NCBI RefSeq assembly: GCF_036884655.1
Contig: NC_088330.1
Coordinates: 31,656,001-31,720,000, forward strand
DNA: 64,000 bases
Direction of reading: 5' to 3'
From: Musa acuminata AAA Group
Taxonomy: Eukaryota > Streptophyta > Magnoliopsida > Zingiberales > Musaceae
Every line of letters begins with the position of its first letter. Positions within the stretch are counted from its first letter, which is position 1. Shown here one piece after another: positions 12,261 to 24,297 of this stretch. The notes below the pieces were generated by a model that saw only the letters and a list, made by a program, of their open reading frames with translations, made no database searches and was not told the DNA's origin. The position numbers and the translations under genes were made by a program.

Positions 12261-13912
12261 CATATAACTCACCACAACATATTCGCAAATGATTATTATC
12301 ACTTCTTCTTCAATTACGGAAACTTCATCTCTCTCAATACTCCACGAGATCAAATAAATTCAATTTAATCAATTTTCATCTTTAACTTTTGGTCTTGCCT
12401 TCAATAATGAAAATTTCTTAAATTTTTTTTTTTAAGTTCATAACATGCATCCTTGTCTTCTTTATCATATCTGTCTGATAGTACTAGCAGTAGCGTAACA
12501 TTTTTCTTTTCTTCCTATAACTCCTTATTTCTTAAGAACTATATATAATTGTTGGTTCGTAGATCATATATTTCTATCTTCGTCCTAGAAGGCTTCCAAA
12601 CTCCTTGGGTACCAATCCATAAGTAGTTCATTACTACAACCAGTATAAAGGCCATAAGATTCTTAATTATCTTAACATATATATCACAGTTTTTGTATTC
12701 TGTTTATTGGGGTTCACAACTTTGATTGCTCTTTTTACTGCATAATTAAAAACTAAAATATTAACTAGTTATCTAAAATAAAGGAATAAATTGTGTGCAC
12801 GATAAAAAACACATACATAAGTAGGTGGTGCCTCATCATCATGTATCTCATAAGTACCTCCGCAATTGGTAACTCAGAAGTTGGTGAACTGTATTAATTA
12901 GTCATGCCTCACATGACTAAAGTACTAAATCTTTAATGATCTATAAAAAATAAAAAATAACCATTAGGATAATTTTTTAAAATAATAATTTTGATAAACT
13001 CATTTTATCAAATTATATCTTTGATATCATTTTATTAATTATCTTCTTGTGGGAATTAACCTTTCCAAAATTTTGAAGATTATACTTTGGTTGACGCCTT
13101 GAAGCACAACAAATGCTCATAAAATGACCCCTAATAAAGATCAAATAAATATTATGATAAAATAATAGTAAATGATATTATTAATATAGTCATTTGTAAA
13201 ATGCTCATTTTTAATAGCTGACAAAAAAATAATCTCCATTTTGTTTTAACTTTTGTACTCTTTGCTACTAGGACTTCTCAGAATTATAAGAGTTAACTGT
13301 TGTTGCCCAACTAAACTTATTCAAATTCTTCAAATTATCAATGATTGATACTGATAAGATCATTTAGTCCCATATTGGTTGAGGAGTATGAGAACTAAGA
13401 ACTCATAAATTTACTATGTCTCTCTTACCCTTGAATATATTTTTTGAAACTCACATGTTTTAAAATGAATAAAACGAATAAAACTATATCTAAACACATG
13501 TAAACACATACAATAAGTATAGTCGATAAAAATCCATCATTGATTAATTATTTTTAGCTAGATGCAATAGTATCATCCACTTTTTCAAATCTCTATGGAT
13601 CGGTTAATCCATTGAAAAATATTTCTTTGTAAAAAATCCTTTAGATTAATATGCATTTAGATCAATTATTTCTTCATATTTAGAATAAAAGAAACATCTA
13701 ACACCAAAAATAATATCTCCACTTCATTCGCTATAAACTTATCCTTTTTATCCTATCTTTCTATAATTGTTCATAATAATTCATGGGTTAAAGCTATACA
13801 GGGGATATCTAACAAATGGTCAAATAATGTACTATTTATAATATGTAAATGACACTGCTCGGTGGTATTGACGTAAAATTTTCTCTATTATGCTTATACT
13901 ACCATATTTTCA
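12261..13912. other. AT-rich intergenic DNA with an LTR-like fragment
   Basis: No gene is seen. At about 13358-13440 the words AGTCCCATATTGGTTGAG and GAACTAAGAACTCATAA occur in the order often seen near the ends of plant LTR retrotransposons. No matching partner LTR, PBS or coding region adjoins it, so it is at most a solo or truncated LTR. Confidence 0.35.
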
Positions 13913-14070
13913 TGAACCGAAAAAAGGGTGCAACCATTACATAAAATTAACCATTACCTATATATATATATACATATATATATTTATATAACATGACCAA
14001 CTCGACACTTGACCGCCCATGCCACGCGGCGGGTCAATTTTATGTAATGGTTGCACCTTTTTCCGGTTCA
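13913..14070. repeat. Large inverted repeat (about 40 bp arms, 78 bp loop)
   Basis: The arm at 13913-13952 (containing GGTGCAACCATTACATAAA) is the reverse complement of 14031-14070, with about 27 contiguous matching bases and few mismatches or indels over the rest. The loop (13953-14030) holds a TA-repeat and a GC-richer part. The structure could be a MITE with long terminal inverted repeats or a foldback hairpin. No clear target-site duplication was found. Confidence 0.85.
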
Positions 14071-15220
14071 CGGCACGTGGGTTTCTCAATTCAATATCCC
14101 GCCCAACCGAAACATCCCCCACCTTATTCTAGTAATTTACATTTCGGCCCTTTAACTAATCCCAACACACTGTTCTGCATGTGCAGATGGGCGTGTCGTA
14201 TCCCTACCAGGTGAAGGTTTTATCTGGAATTCCATCTCCCGGTCAAAATGGGGGTCGAACTTGGTTTGATCGGACCACATCGGACCCGATTCCGAAGTCG
14301 TCGTCTATGACCGCATGTTCCTCAGCAGCGGTCATGCTTAACCATGGAGAAATCAGAGACACGCATGCATTGTCTCAGTCCATCGGACCGAGTCAAGCGC
14401 GAATACTTCTCCTACAGTGAGGGTTGATGGGACCAACGCGTACCTTTCAGCCTTGGCTCGCGTTGACAAATGGAGGGTCGACAACGGTAGCCAATCACAC
14501 GATGGCATAAGGGAAGGGATGGCGCAAAAGTATGCTGATCCACATCATACGTTGACTTGTGAATATTTAGAAACCTTCGTGTCGGCATTGGATGAAGATG
14601 GTTTCGTCGGAATGAAACATGAGTAAGTGCGACGGCATCGAAGTTCGCAAACACAGCCGATCAGCGACGAGCACGGTCTTTAATGCCACCGCCTCGCCTC
14701 CTCCGTGTGTGTCACGTCATCAGTGACGTGCGGCGCCACTTCAAGGGGAGGCTCTGTTTTCACAGTCCCGCTGGAACGATGCATCTTACGACGAACTGTC
14801 CCACGACACGCGGCACGAGTACCATGATGTTCCGCAGTGTGCCGCTCGTGACTTATCCTCGTCTTGTTCGATAGCGCTACGCCAGCTAGTAGATGCATTG
14901 CCACCGACTCTCTGTCTCTCTCTCCCGTTCATTAGCCGCCTCGTATGATCGAAGTGCAAGCCACGACAACGGAGTTGGAGGAACAGTGCTTCTCGTCCTT
15001 GTGAATCGAGCCTTTCCACGTTCCTGAGGTGTTCCCGGGGGCTCAAGAGGGGGCCCATCCGTTTCGCCAATCTGGGGGCATGTACGTAAGAAGGGTAGAG
15101 AAATGTTCTAGAAGCAGCCCGTAACGAGCACTAAAGAATGCACTGCGGGTCGCGCATCCTCACTGTCATTTTGGCCACGGCGTTGACTTCGATTTCGGCG
15201 CATTCTATTAATGTCTCCAT
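14071..15220. other. Upstream region of the F-box/kelch gene
   Basis: Base composition rises to moderate and then high GC towards the gene. Only small ORFs with no recognisable product are present on either strand. Promoter elements presumably lie here, but no TATA box could be assigned with confidence. Confidence 0.4.
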
Positions 15221-15247
15221 GTGTGTGTGTGTGTGAGAGAGAGAGAG
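15221..15247. repeat. (GT)n(GA)n compound microsatellite in the leader
   Basis: A GT run followed directly by a GA run ends about 14 bases before the start codon of the F-box/kelch gene, so it probably lies in the 5' untranslated leader. Confidence 0.9.
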
Positions 15248-15260
15248 TTGTCATTTGGGA

Positions 15261-16421
15261 ATGGGAATGCACGGCAAACATCAGCAACAAGGAGGAGAGG
15301 AGGAGGTGGAAGGCACTCTCCATGGCGACGTTCTCGACGCCGTCATCTCCCGTGTGTCCGCCCTCGACCTCCTGCCCGCCTCCCGCGTCTCCAAGGCGTG
15401 GCGGGCCGCCGTCGTCTCCTCCGTCCGCCACTCCCCCCGCCGCCCCCCGCCGTGGCTCGTCCTCTACGTCCAGGGACGCCGGGGGACCGCCACCACCCAC
15501 GCCTTCGATCCCCTCTCCCGCTCGTGGCGCTCCATAACCCGCGTGCCCTGGTGCAGCTTTCCGGCGGGGCCCCACTCCCCCGTGCCGCAGGTCTCCACCT
15601 ACGCCTGCTCCCAGCGCGGCGGCACACGCCTCTACGCCCTCTCCCCATCCGGGTTGGCCCTCGCCAGAGATCCCTTCAGCACCGTGTGGCGCGAGTTGGA
15701 GGCGCCGCGCTACTGGCGGACGGACCCGGTGGTGGCCCTCGTGGGGCCCCACGTCGTGGTGGCGGGCGGCACGAGCGAGTTCGAGGACGACGCGAACTCC
15801 GTCGACGTGCACGACGCCTGCAGTGGCGGGTGGGAGGCCAGCGAGCCGATGCCGGAGGCCTTCGGGTGGTCGTCGGCGTTCTCAGCGGCGGCGAACGGGA
15901 ATAGGTTGTATGTGATGGACAAGTGGTTTCCCTTCACCGCGAGCTGGTTCGACCCGGCCGCCAAGCGGTGGGGGCCGACGCGCCGGGTGAGCATCCCGGA
16001 TCCGACCGTGCGCCACGCGGCCATGGGGTTCGGGAACGGGCGCCTACTGCTGGCGGGGGCGGGCGGGAGCGGGACGGGGGCGGGATGGAGGGCCGAGAGC
16101 GTGCGGCTGTGGGCGGTGGATGAGGAGACGCTGCAGGTGGAGGAGGAGGTGGGGAGGATGCCGAGGGAGATGGTGGAGGGGCTGGTGGACGACGCGGGAT
16201 GGGGCTTATGGTCGATAGGGTTCTTGAGCGAGGGGGACTATGCGTACGTCTACAACCCGTCGTACCTGGGGGAGTTCTTCCTGTGCGAGTTCGAGGAGGG
16301 AGGAGGGTGCAGGTGGGAGAGGATTCTGCGTCCAACGTGCGTGGAGGCGCGGCCGATGCACAGGGTGGTGTTTGGGTGCTCGGAAGTGAGCATGGATGAT
16401 CTAAAGACGGCTGCAAATTGA
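15261..16421 (+). CDS. F-box/kelch-repeat protein (At1g23390/KFB-CHS-like)
   Basis: A single exon of 386 codons encodes a substrate receptor of an SCF ubiquitin ligase. An F-box lies at about residues 20-58 (LHGDVLDAVISRV, LPASRVSKAWRAAV). Kelch-type blades follow: HAFDPLSRSWRSI, VALVGPHVVVAGGT, NGNRLYVMDKWF and ASWFDPAAKRWGP. The tail reads RPMHRVVFGCSEVS. The layout matches Arabidopsis At1g23390, which targets chalcone synthase for degradation; carrying that substrate over is inference. I chose the ATG at 15261; the frame is open a little further upstream but without another ATG. GC content is very high, as in many monocot single-exon genes, and unlike the AT-rich flanks. Expected in cytosol or nucleus. 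Confidence 0.9.
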   Translation: MGMHGKHQQQGGEEEVEGTLHGDVLDAVISRVSALDLLPASRVSKAWRAAVVSSVRHSPRRPPPWLVLYVQGRRGTATTHAFDPLSRSWRSITRVPWCSFPAGPHSPVPQVSTYACSQRGGTRLYALSPSGLALARDPFSTVWRELEAPRYWRTDPVVALVGPHVVVAGGTSEFEDDANSVDVHDACSGGWEASEPMPEAFGWSSAFSAAANGNRLYVMDKWFPFTASWFDPAAKRWGPTRRVSIPDPTVRHAAMGFGNGRLLLAGAGGSGTGAGWRAESVRLWAVDEETLQVEEEVGRMPREMVEGLVDDAGWGLWSIGFLSEGDYAYVYNPSYLGEFFLCEFEEGGGCRWERILRPTCVEARPMHRVVFGCSEVSMDDLKTAAN

Positions 16422-17893
16422 TGGTTCGGCCTCCAAGTTTGGCGATCGGAGGTCATCCAATTTCTGGGTTGTGTGCACCGCTGCAGGTTGGGCATGGATT
16501 GAGAAGAGCCAGAGGCTGTCTCGTCCTTTCCTCTGCTACAGGAGGTGGGGTGCAGTGCAGTGCATTTGAAACTTTGATGAATATGCTCTCTCTATCTTCT
16601 TCTGTAATGGAGAATGTGGGCCGAGTCTGAACCGATCCAATTCTCACGCGGGTGAATGTTGTGTAACCGATGAGTCAAACGAGATCAATAATGACAAAGC
16701 ACTAAAAATAAAAAGAATGAGAATCAACGAAGAAAAGTAAAAGCAAGTGATGTTAGATTCTTAGCAATCAAATCTTTCCGTCCACAATTGTTATTAAAAC
16801 TAAAAATCAACGAAAAGATGAGTTGTAGTTAATAGTCCGCTGATTCGACTCTAACCTCTATTCTCACATATCAATATCAGCCGACAGAGGATTTAAAGAA
16901 ACAACTCTTAGAGCAGAATGCGGATGACACAGGAGAGAGACAAAATGACGGGGGATAATAATAATAATAATGGGGTGTTGAAGGCAATGGTAGACAGCAT
17001 TCTTAACCCACCGGAAACCAAAATATATGAATCCGAATAGTTCTCCTACGTGATATCGTCCTTATCGTCAAGTACATCTCTGTATGGACGAGCGACAAGA
17101 AGAAAATAATAGATACTAAGATACTAAGTTTCCATCGCCCAAGTAATAAGACCAAACACTCTCTGACACTCCAACTTCCTCGCCTCCAGCTGGGAAAAGT
17201 ATGTTCAACACAGTTAGCATCGAAGAACGTGGAAAAGAACTGTCGAAGCGTTGGCAGGAATAAAAAAATGAATAAAATAAAAAATCCAAGAACGTAGCGA
17301 GAAACCCAAAGTCCATGCTGACTGTAGATTGGTACTCATCGAGCTGGTGTGTCTAAAGCTACAAAATGATCCTATATTTGAGTATGTGTTATTTGGACAA
17401 AGCGAGCAAGAAACTACGTAAGGTGCTGCAATAAAAAAAACCAGAGAGCAAAGTCAGAGAAGGAAAGCTGGCCATTTCAAGTTCTTCTGGAAGGAGGATT
17501 TCTTCATAATTCATAAAGCACAGTGATGCATCACCAATTTGAGGAGACTTGTCCCAAATGCTATCTTACCTACAGAGAGCTTCTTGGCCTGATTTCTAGA
17601 GCACCATGTGAATTATGGTCTTTAACATTTGAAAAAAGAAGGAACTGTGAGACTCAGCAACCAGTGAATGAATCCATCGGGTTGTTTTTTCACATGATAG
17701 GTTACAGGTGATTAGTGCATAGAATTTTAAGCAGTAGGCAACAGGTTACATGATTTATTACATGGCAGAGTAAAATTTCAATCTGGTTGTTTGAATATAT
17801 CTCCACTATCTTCACCTAAGGGAGGAAAAACTAACTAGCGTCGACAACAAGAGAAGTGAACTTACATGTATGCTTATGTAGTTCATGGAATAT
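16422..17893. other. Convergent 3' regions
   Basis: This stretch lies between the stop codons of the F-box/kelch gene (plus) and the Mth938-domain gene (minus) and should hold both 3' untranslated regions. A short (AAT)n run sits near 16957-16974. No further coding sequence is recognised. Confidence 0.55.
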
Positions 17894-20800
17894 TTACGAA
17901 GCAACTCCATATGGGAGAAGGGCAGCAGCCACTGGCCTTCCTTCTTCGCTTAATATATTGTAAGTTGAAGCAGCATTCCTCTGTCAAAAAAAAAAGGGGA
18001 TATTACGTAGATGAACCACACCTGCTTAAAGCACCAGATGCAGACTCAAATATAGATAAGAGGGATTTAATATAGATAAAAGGTACAGATGATTATTTTA
18101 GTGCAACAAGAAAAATAGAGCAATCTTTTAATCTATTAGTACACAAAATAACTAAATAGAGTATAAAAGAATACCGAGTCAATTGCTTCCAGTTTCATTC
18201 CAGTAGAACGAATGAATTGTCGCAGTTGAGGGCTTACTGGCTGAATGTGCCTTCCACAGCCAAGAATCAGAATCTCTGAAAAGCAGATAAAACTTAGATG
18301 ATAAGCAATCAAAATAGATCAAAATATAAGGCAACAAAAAAAGTAAAAATTGGCAGGGAAAGAATAAAACTCAAGAACAAAGATGATAGGTCAGACATTA
18401 TGCAGAAAACAAGTATTAAATTTTGACAAGTTCCATAAGATATATTGAGATTTAATAATACTTATCAATTAAAAATCTCAACCTGTTCATTCATAATAAG
18501 ACATAGCTCCATCAATTGTTAAGATATCATGGGAAAAATACAAAGTCCAGATTTTTCTTATAGACACACATGCTTCAACAAAAGTTGCATCAACACAGAA
18601 AACTATGTATCTAGCTCAACTCTTAAAGTGTATCGAATAAGAATACAGAATTGCACTCAGTCTCTTGGTTTAAAAGAGAAAAGAAAAAAAAAACAATACC
18701 AGGCCAGATATACAGCAGACAAAAAAGATTCACATAAAATTTGCAACTGTGAAAGCCTATATGTGAGAAGAACACAACAAAGTGCCTGTATAACATATAC
18801 CTGGAACTGGCCTCAGAATCTTGAATACTGATAAACTGCACTTGGTACAAAAAAAAAAAAAATTGTGTTAGTAAGCGACATCACATATAAGAACTTTGCA
18901 GGTTCATATACATAAACAAACAAAGCTAAAGCACACGGCTAAGTGAGGCGTATAAATCCATCATACATTCTCACTCAAAACCCAAGAATTTCACAATTAA
19001 TAACTGCACATGATCAAGTTATAAGCAAATTTTGTGAATACCTTTCAGGGGTTATCTCAGAAAATGTTTTTGGTACCCATGTCATGAGCTTATTTTCCAC
19101 AACAAGCAAGCTGCCTTCATACTTGACACCATTGACAGTAAATCCTGTATCGCCATACCTACAAATTAAAATTAAAATGATAATATCATAATCGAATAAT
19201 CAGATCAATCAATTATAGAAATAGCCCCTGCTGCAGCTCACCTACATGCCTAGATTAGGAACTAAAGAAGGCAATGCTCACGATTCTATCAAAATCACAA
19301 AAAATATTTAAGCAAGGGACTAAACAAGAATCACTTTCTAATACATTTACTTCAAAGAGAATTCTAGCAGATACAGAAGCTACAAATTTAAAGCATAACA
19401 GAAAAACACAAGTCATTGTTTCTATGAACATCTCTGGAAGGCATGATTCACTAATCTTTAGAAGGTAACATTGTCTTCGTTCCCATTAGTCATAAACAGA
19501 ATATTTGACAATGCATTGGGTAGAACACCTTTCTAAATTAAAGTATTTCATTTTTTGCTTATATAGTCAAGCATTTGCAAATTCCATGGCTAAATATGTG
19601 TATTTAAAAAGGCATGTCTGTCAAAATTGAACTTTAGACAGCTCTGCTTGCGTAGGTGAGAGAACTGATTGTTTTGGGTGGGGCCAGGCTCAGATAGTGA
19701 GACTGATACTAAACAAACTGGTTGTATGGATGTCAATGTCACGCCATACTGGATCATTTCAAATTATTTGAGGAGAAACCTTTGCATATACAAGGTATAT
19801 AAGAAATACATTACCAGTGAATAAGGTTAAGAATCAGCTTATGAGTTCTCATCAGCCATAAGAAAGGAAAGTTCTCATTCATGAAAAAAAATCTTTTAGT
19901 CATTCTAAAAGTTGACGACAGTTCTGTAAGGAGGCTGACTAAGACAGTGACAACAATACAACCTTTTTTTGCTTAAACAACCCATTATTGTCTTCATCAC
20001 TTTTCATGACAAAATGTAAGAACAATCTTCAGCCCTTTTCAAGACAAAATGTTAAGCTATAAGAACTTAGCATTTAAATGACCTTTAAGTATCTGACAAC
20101 ATACATGTGGTTAGCTTGATCAAAGTGGGTAGCTCCAGTATACCCATAAGTCAGGAATATATGGCGTGAGTCGGTGTAACTATCGTGGTACAAATTCAGA
20201 AACAAATGCCCATTGTACCATACATGAAACTATCACCACATATCGCTTGAGCAATGACAATTAAATCCACTATCAGATTTTTATTACACCTCTCTTTTCC
20301 AAAACCTCAATCAAGCTTGTGTTACCCAGCTTCACAACAGTTCTACTGACTAACAAAGTGTGGAAGCCCTTGCTTGTCCTTTACGCACACCTGGCATGCT
20401 CAGTAAATTGATTCTTGTTTGAAAACTATAGGGATAAGGTTTCAAGGAGTTGGCAATTGATTGAAGATCTTGCTCCAAAGTTTAATGTCCCTTACAATGG
20501 ATAACCTTTTAGCAAAATCTCATCAAGCATCAAGAGCTTGTAGTGAAGCTAAGAAATCATATACAAAATGAAAGAACTTTTCTTTCTAAATTACATTGGA
20601 TGAGACATCATTGGGTGGTATCTAATCCATTTTAAGGTTCATTGTACAGATTGATAAACATAATGAAATAATATTTTCAGAAAATAATACTAGTAAACTG
20701 TAGCCATATCTTCATGGAAATTATAAAAAAAGAACATATACACTATGAGAAAACTTCTCCATAGCATCTATTAATAGCATTTGGGACATCAAAGGTAGAA

Positions 20801-22287
20801 ACATTTGTAATAACCCATAACCAAGTCCAAGCATTCAACAACATAACAGACTTCACTAAAATTTATGCCCTCCTGTGGGACTTTTCATACTTCAGAATTT
20901 GGCTTTCTACCCACCTAAGAAGGGAACCCATGGAAACATCCCAGTCATCTACCAATGAAGCAATATTGTATATATTTGTCCCATTGAGTACCAAAAATAA
21001 CAACACAATGCGACTTCATAAATTCGTCCTGAATCCACTGCAATTGAGTCAATCTTAATAATCCTTTCAAAAAGCAAATGTTCAATGATTTCTCACCAAA
21101 TAATACTTAATAATTTAGAACAAAGGGCGAATTTTCGAAAAAAGCCCCTAACTTTGGGTTTTCCCACCGAGCACCCCTTCTATCAGAAATGACCACTTTG
21201 CCCCTATCAGTCATCGCCCTCCACCATGCCTCCGCCCCGCCGGCCGCCTCCCTCCGCACACGCTTGGCAGCCTCATCCGCTGGCCCTTGCCCACATTATC
21301 GTGGTTGACCACGACCCTCGCCGGCCGCTCCCCTCCCTCCCCTAGCTGCCTGTGTCTTTGTGCGCGGATTGGAAGGCAATGCCGGCTACCCCCGTCCCCT
21401 CTCCTGGTCGCCTATGCCTCCCTGTGTAGGCTGGCAATGCTGATTGCCCCCCTACCCTCCCCCTACTTCTTTGCACGAGGGCCGACGGATAGGCGAGGGT
21501 TGGCGGGCCAGGCTGCTAGGCACAAGCAGAGAAGCAACTAGGGTACAGAGGCAAAATGATTTTTTCATACAGCTCGGGGCGCTCCACGAGAATTTTTCAA
21601 CCTTGAGGCGCTTTGCGGGAAAAACCCAAAGTTAGCGGCTTTTTATGAGAATTCGCCGTAGAACAAACTCGCTAAGAGACAGAAATTATACCCTAAAAAT
21701 AATCAACATAATTATTAACTAATACTAAGCCCTAAAGTTTTAGAACCCCTAAAAATCAAGATACTATGACCTCCAAAATTGGCATTCACCGTCAAAGGAC
21801 GTTCAAACCAGAAAGGGTTCATCTCAAACATCAGGATTCATCTCCAATATCATCAGGATGATCGCCAGATCTAAATCAAGCACATAATCAAGAGATCACG
21901 AACCTAAAACTTTCTTATATACATGGTATGCAATGTAAACGATCGAACACTAATTAGGGCGATTAGAGGAGATATACATACCCATGGAAACGCAATTGGT
22001 CTTCAGGCACGGTGTCGATGAGATTAATCTGATCATACAGCGAGAACGTGCGCCTGGTCGTGCACAATCCATGAAGCACGATAGAAATATAACTTGAGAA
22101 CGAGAACATTCGAAATCAAGATTTAACAGGAGGAAAATGATGACGGCGGTGGTGACTATAAGATAGGAAGAGACCTAAGGGAAGGTAGGGTTCGATTTGA
22201 GGGCCTGATGGATTCCTTCCGCAGCGTCTTCACGAGATACGGCAGCATCGTCGCCACCCGCTGTCCTCCGCCGCCGCCGCCCACCAT
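17894..22287 (-). CDS. Mth938 domain-containing protein (NDUFAF3/At3g60150-like)
   Basis: Six exons on the minus strand: 22287-22175, 22053-21982, 19158-19042, 18835-18801, 18275-18175 and 17980-17894. All introns are GT-AG, phases agree throughout, and the product is 174 residues. The family hallmarks are RTFSLYDQINLID, GFTVNGVKYEGSLLVV, VPEILILGCGRHIQPVSP, TGMKLEAIDS and the C-terminus AAALLPYGVAS. Animal NDUFAF3 of this family is a mitochondrial complex I assembly factor. The plant protein is poorly studied, so that role is inferred. I chose the ATG at 22287 because the sequence after it (QRVATMLPYLVKTLRKE) looks like the family's amphipathic start; an in-frame ATG further upstream reads through a (GA)n leader. 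Intron 2 (2.8 kb) carries a Mutator-like insertion. The 35 bp fourth exon uses the AG at 18836-18837; a nearer AG would break the frame. Confidence 0.93.
21125..21658. mobile_element. Non-autonomous Mutator-like element with 9 bp target-site duplication
   Basis: Terminal inverted repeats of about 50 bp begin GGGCGAATTTTCG at the left, and the reverse complement of the right end begins CGGCGAATTCTCA; both continue with CTAACTTTGGGTTTT. They match at roughly 80-85%. The element is flanked by perfect 9 bp copies of TAGAACAAA (21116-21124 and 21659-21667). A 9 bp duplication with long TIRs is the signature of Mutator-like transposons. The 534 bp element has no transposase. Its GC-rich interior contrasts with the AT-rich host intron and could be captured sequence. 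Confidence 0.88.
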
Positions 22288-22293
22288 TCTGTG

Positions 22294-22294
22294 A

Positions 22295-22322
<28 letters not shown>
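22294..22322. repeat. (CT)n microsatellite in the leader of the Mth938-domain gene
   Basis: A pure CT run on the plus strand (GA on the coding strand) starts seven bases upstream of the chosen start codon, so it probably belongs to the 5' leader. Confidence 0.95.
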
Positions 22323-22326
<4 letters not shown>

Positions 22327-22987
22327 CCCTTCTTCTCGCGACCACTTGAAGGGGTGAAAACGGTGATGGATGAAGTGCTGGCCGTTCAAAGTTTCATCCG
22401 ACGGCACAGAGTTCCATCAATTAAGCAAACATAAAACTTTCCCCAGAGACGTTTCCCGTTTCGCTACATGGATGGAATCCATAGAAGAGCCGGTTGAACA
22501 GGCGTTTCCCGCTCTGGGGGGACGCGGCGTTTGTTAACCACCAGTGAACGGCAGGAATCATCACACTGAGAGGGAGCATCGGCCATGGCAGCGGGAAGGG
22601 GAGAGTCGGGAAGGCAGCAAGAAGGCGAAGAAGGCAAGGCAGATAGAGTAAGCCAGGCGGTGTAGTCGACCTCCAATCTTCCTACCCAGGTTTTGAGGGC
22701 TTCTCTTCTTTTTTGTTCTTGATCTTTTCTGTGCGTCAATTCATTTGAAAGTTCGATTATCCTTCTCTCTTTCGTGTTCGAACGATCTCACTTCTAAAAA
22801 TTCGATCTTAGAAAGCTTGGAGGTGAACTCCATTTTTGATTATTTTCTGGAATTTTCTTTTTTTTTACTGAGATTAATGCCCTATCTATTGATCATCTTC
22901 TAGTCTTCTTGTGTTTTAGCAGACATCCCGGTGATAAAGGCAGGAATAATTAGAAAAATACTAAACAGTTTCATCTTAATTGTTGGT

Positions 22988-23025
<38 letters not shown>

Positions 23026-23338
23026 ATATACATATATACATATATATGGCATATGCAATATTTTTGATAAGGTAAGGATCAACACTAAATGGGCAGAGGC
23101 TCAACACGGTGGCGGCGTTCGCAGGTCTGGTTAAGATCGACGGTTCAAATCGACGTAATTCGATCACAAAATCTAGGGTTTCTTCGTCTCGTCCTCCCAC
23201 CACCACTATATAACATAACCAGCGGCCGTCTCTCCGATAACAACTTCAACCCAATTCCTCACAAGTCGGACTTCATCTCTGCCTCTATTTCTTTCGTTGC
23301 TTCTTCTACCTCGTCGCTGTTCTATTTGGTAAAAGGCA
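22323..23338. other. Intergenic region with an (AT)n tract
   Basis: This holds the upstream region of the Mth938-domain gene (minus) and a possible plus-strand promoter. A TA-rich tract lies at about 22988-23048. On the plus strand a telo-box-like AGGGTTT (about 23176-23182) and a TATA-like CTATATAACA (about 23203) precede a short ORF. The promoter assignment is tentative. Confidence 0.4.
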
Positions 23339-23521
23339 ATGAAGAAACCCAATCCTTGTGCCCCGGAGATGGATCCAACCATCGCTGACGGTGACACAAA
23401 CCCTCTAAGAAGTTCTGAGCCTTTTCTTCTTCTTCTTCGGATTCGTTTCAGTATTGTTTTGATATATTTACGTTTTTTGTTTCTTCTTCTGCTGCTGCTG
23501 CTATTTGATTTCATGTCGTGA
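23339..23521 (+). CDS. Doubtful short ORF of 60 codons in a possible transcript
   Basis: The frame starts MKKPNPCAPEMDPTIADG, then becomes a Leu/Ile/Phe-rich stretch (about residues 30-57) and stops. A TATA-like sequence lies about 135 bases upstream, with a CT-rich leader between. The hydrophobic half is encoded by low-complexity TTC/TTT/CTG repeats and may be chance. I recognise no family. The transcript could equally be noncoding and carry the snoRNA-like sequence just downstream. Confidence 0.2.
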   Translation: MKKPNPCAPEMDPTIADGDTNPLRSSEPFLLLLRIRFSIVLIYLRFLFLLLLLLLFDFMS

Positions 23522-23545
23522 AGTTGTTGAATGTGTTTGTGAAGT

Positions 23546-23649
23546 TTGGGGGGCTGAAGTGATGTGAAGATTCATTGTCTGTCAATCCACTGACATACAT
23601 CCGTGATGTTACTCATGATATTCCGAGATGATCTGATCATCCTCCCCAA
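23546..23649 (+). ncRNA. Candidate box C/D snoRNA
   Basis: Box-like motifs occur in the right order and spacing: C-like GTGATGT (23559-23565), D' CTGA (23590-23593), C'-like GTGATGT (23603-23609) and D CTGA (23633-23636). An outer stem can form between TTGGGG (23546-23551) and CCCCAA (23644-23649). Both C boxes differ from the consensus RTGATGA at the last base, and the outer stem does not adjoin the boxes, so this is only a candidate. No rRNA target was worked out. Confidence 0.25.
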
Positions 23650-24297
23650 GCCCTGATCTTGCGACTTACGTAGGAGTTCTATTCATCATGTTCTTTATGA
23701 TTTTTTGTACTAGTAATTAGACATGTCCAGTTTTTGTTGGTCTTCCGAAGGTTCAAAACAACAGTAATTTGCTTCTCTCTTGAGATGTCTAAGTGGAAGT
23801 CTTAAGATCAAGTCCATGTAGGAGTCTCAAGTTCTCTTGTGTGAGCATCTTTGTAGGTATTTTTGTAGGTGGTAATGTAATAAACAATTATTTCTCATTT
23901 TTTAAAAAGAGGAACAATAATTATGGCCCAAGCAGTAGTATTATATTATAGAACAGAAATAAAAAAAAAAGCCTCTCCCCTTTGCTCATTTGTTGTTAAA
24001 CAAAAAAAGGAATTCGGTCATGTTACTATGTTTTATTTTTTCTTATATAAATGTAATTAAATGCATTTTTTTATTATAGTTTTCTCCGTTAATAACTGTT
24101 CTGTGTTTTCATGTAAAAACATGCTATTGAATTAATTTAGTTGTTGCAAAATATTATTCATCTCAGAGGTAACGGATGCAGTAAAGAGAAATTTAGCCTA
24201 CACATTGGACTAAAGAGAGAAATCTCGTAAGTTGTACAGGTTGCAAGACAAACCAACTAGCGGATTATGCGCATGAGAACTCGCCAAGTTGAGATGC

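Noticed and set aside
15108..15812. 234-codon minus-strand ORF and other long ORFs over the F-box/kelch gene
   Set aside because: Antisense or out-of-frame shadows of a GC-rich coding exon; no domain and low-complexity composition.
22156..22407. Longer N-terminus for the Mth938-domain protein from an upstream ATG
   Set aside because: It would translate the (GA)n leader as Arg/Glu repeats; the downstream ATG fits the family start.
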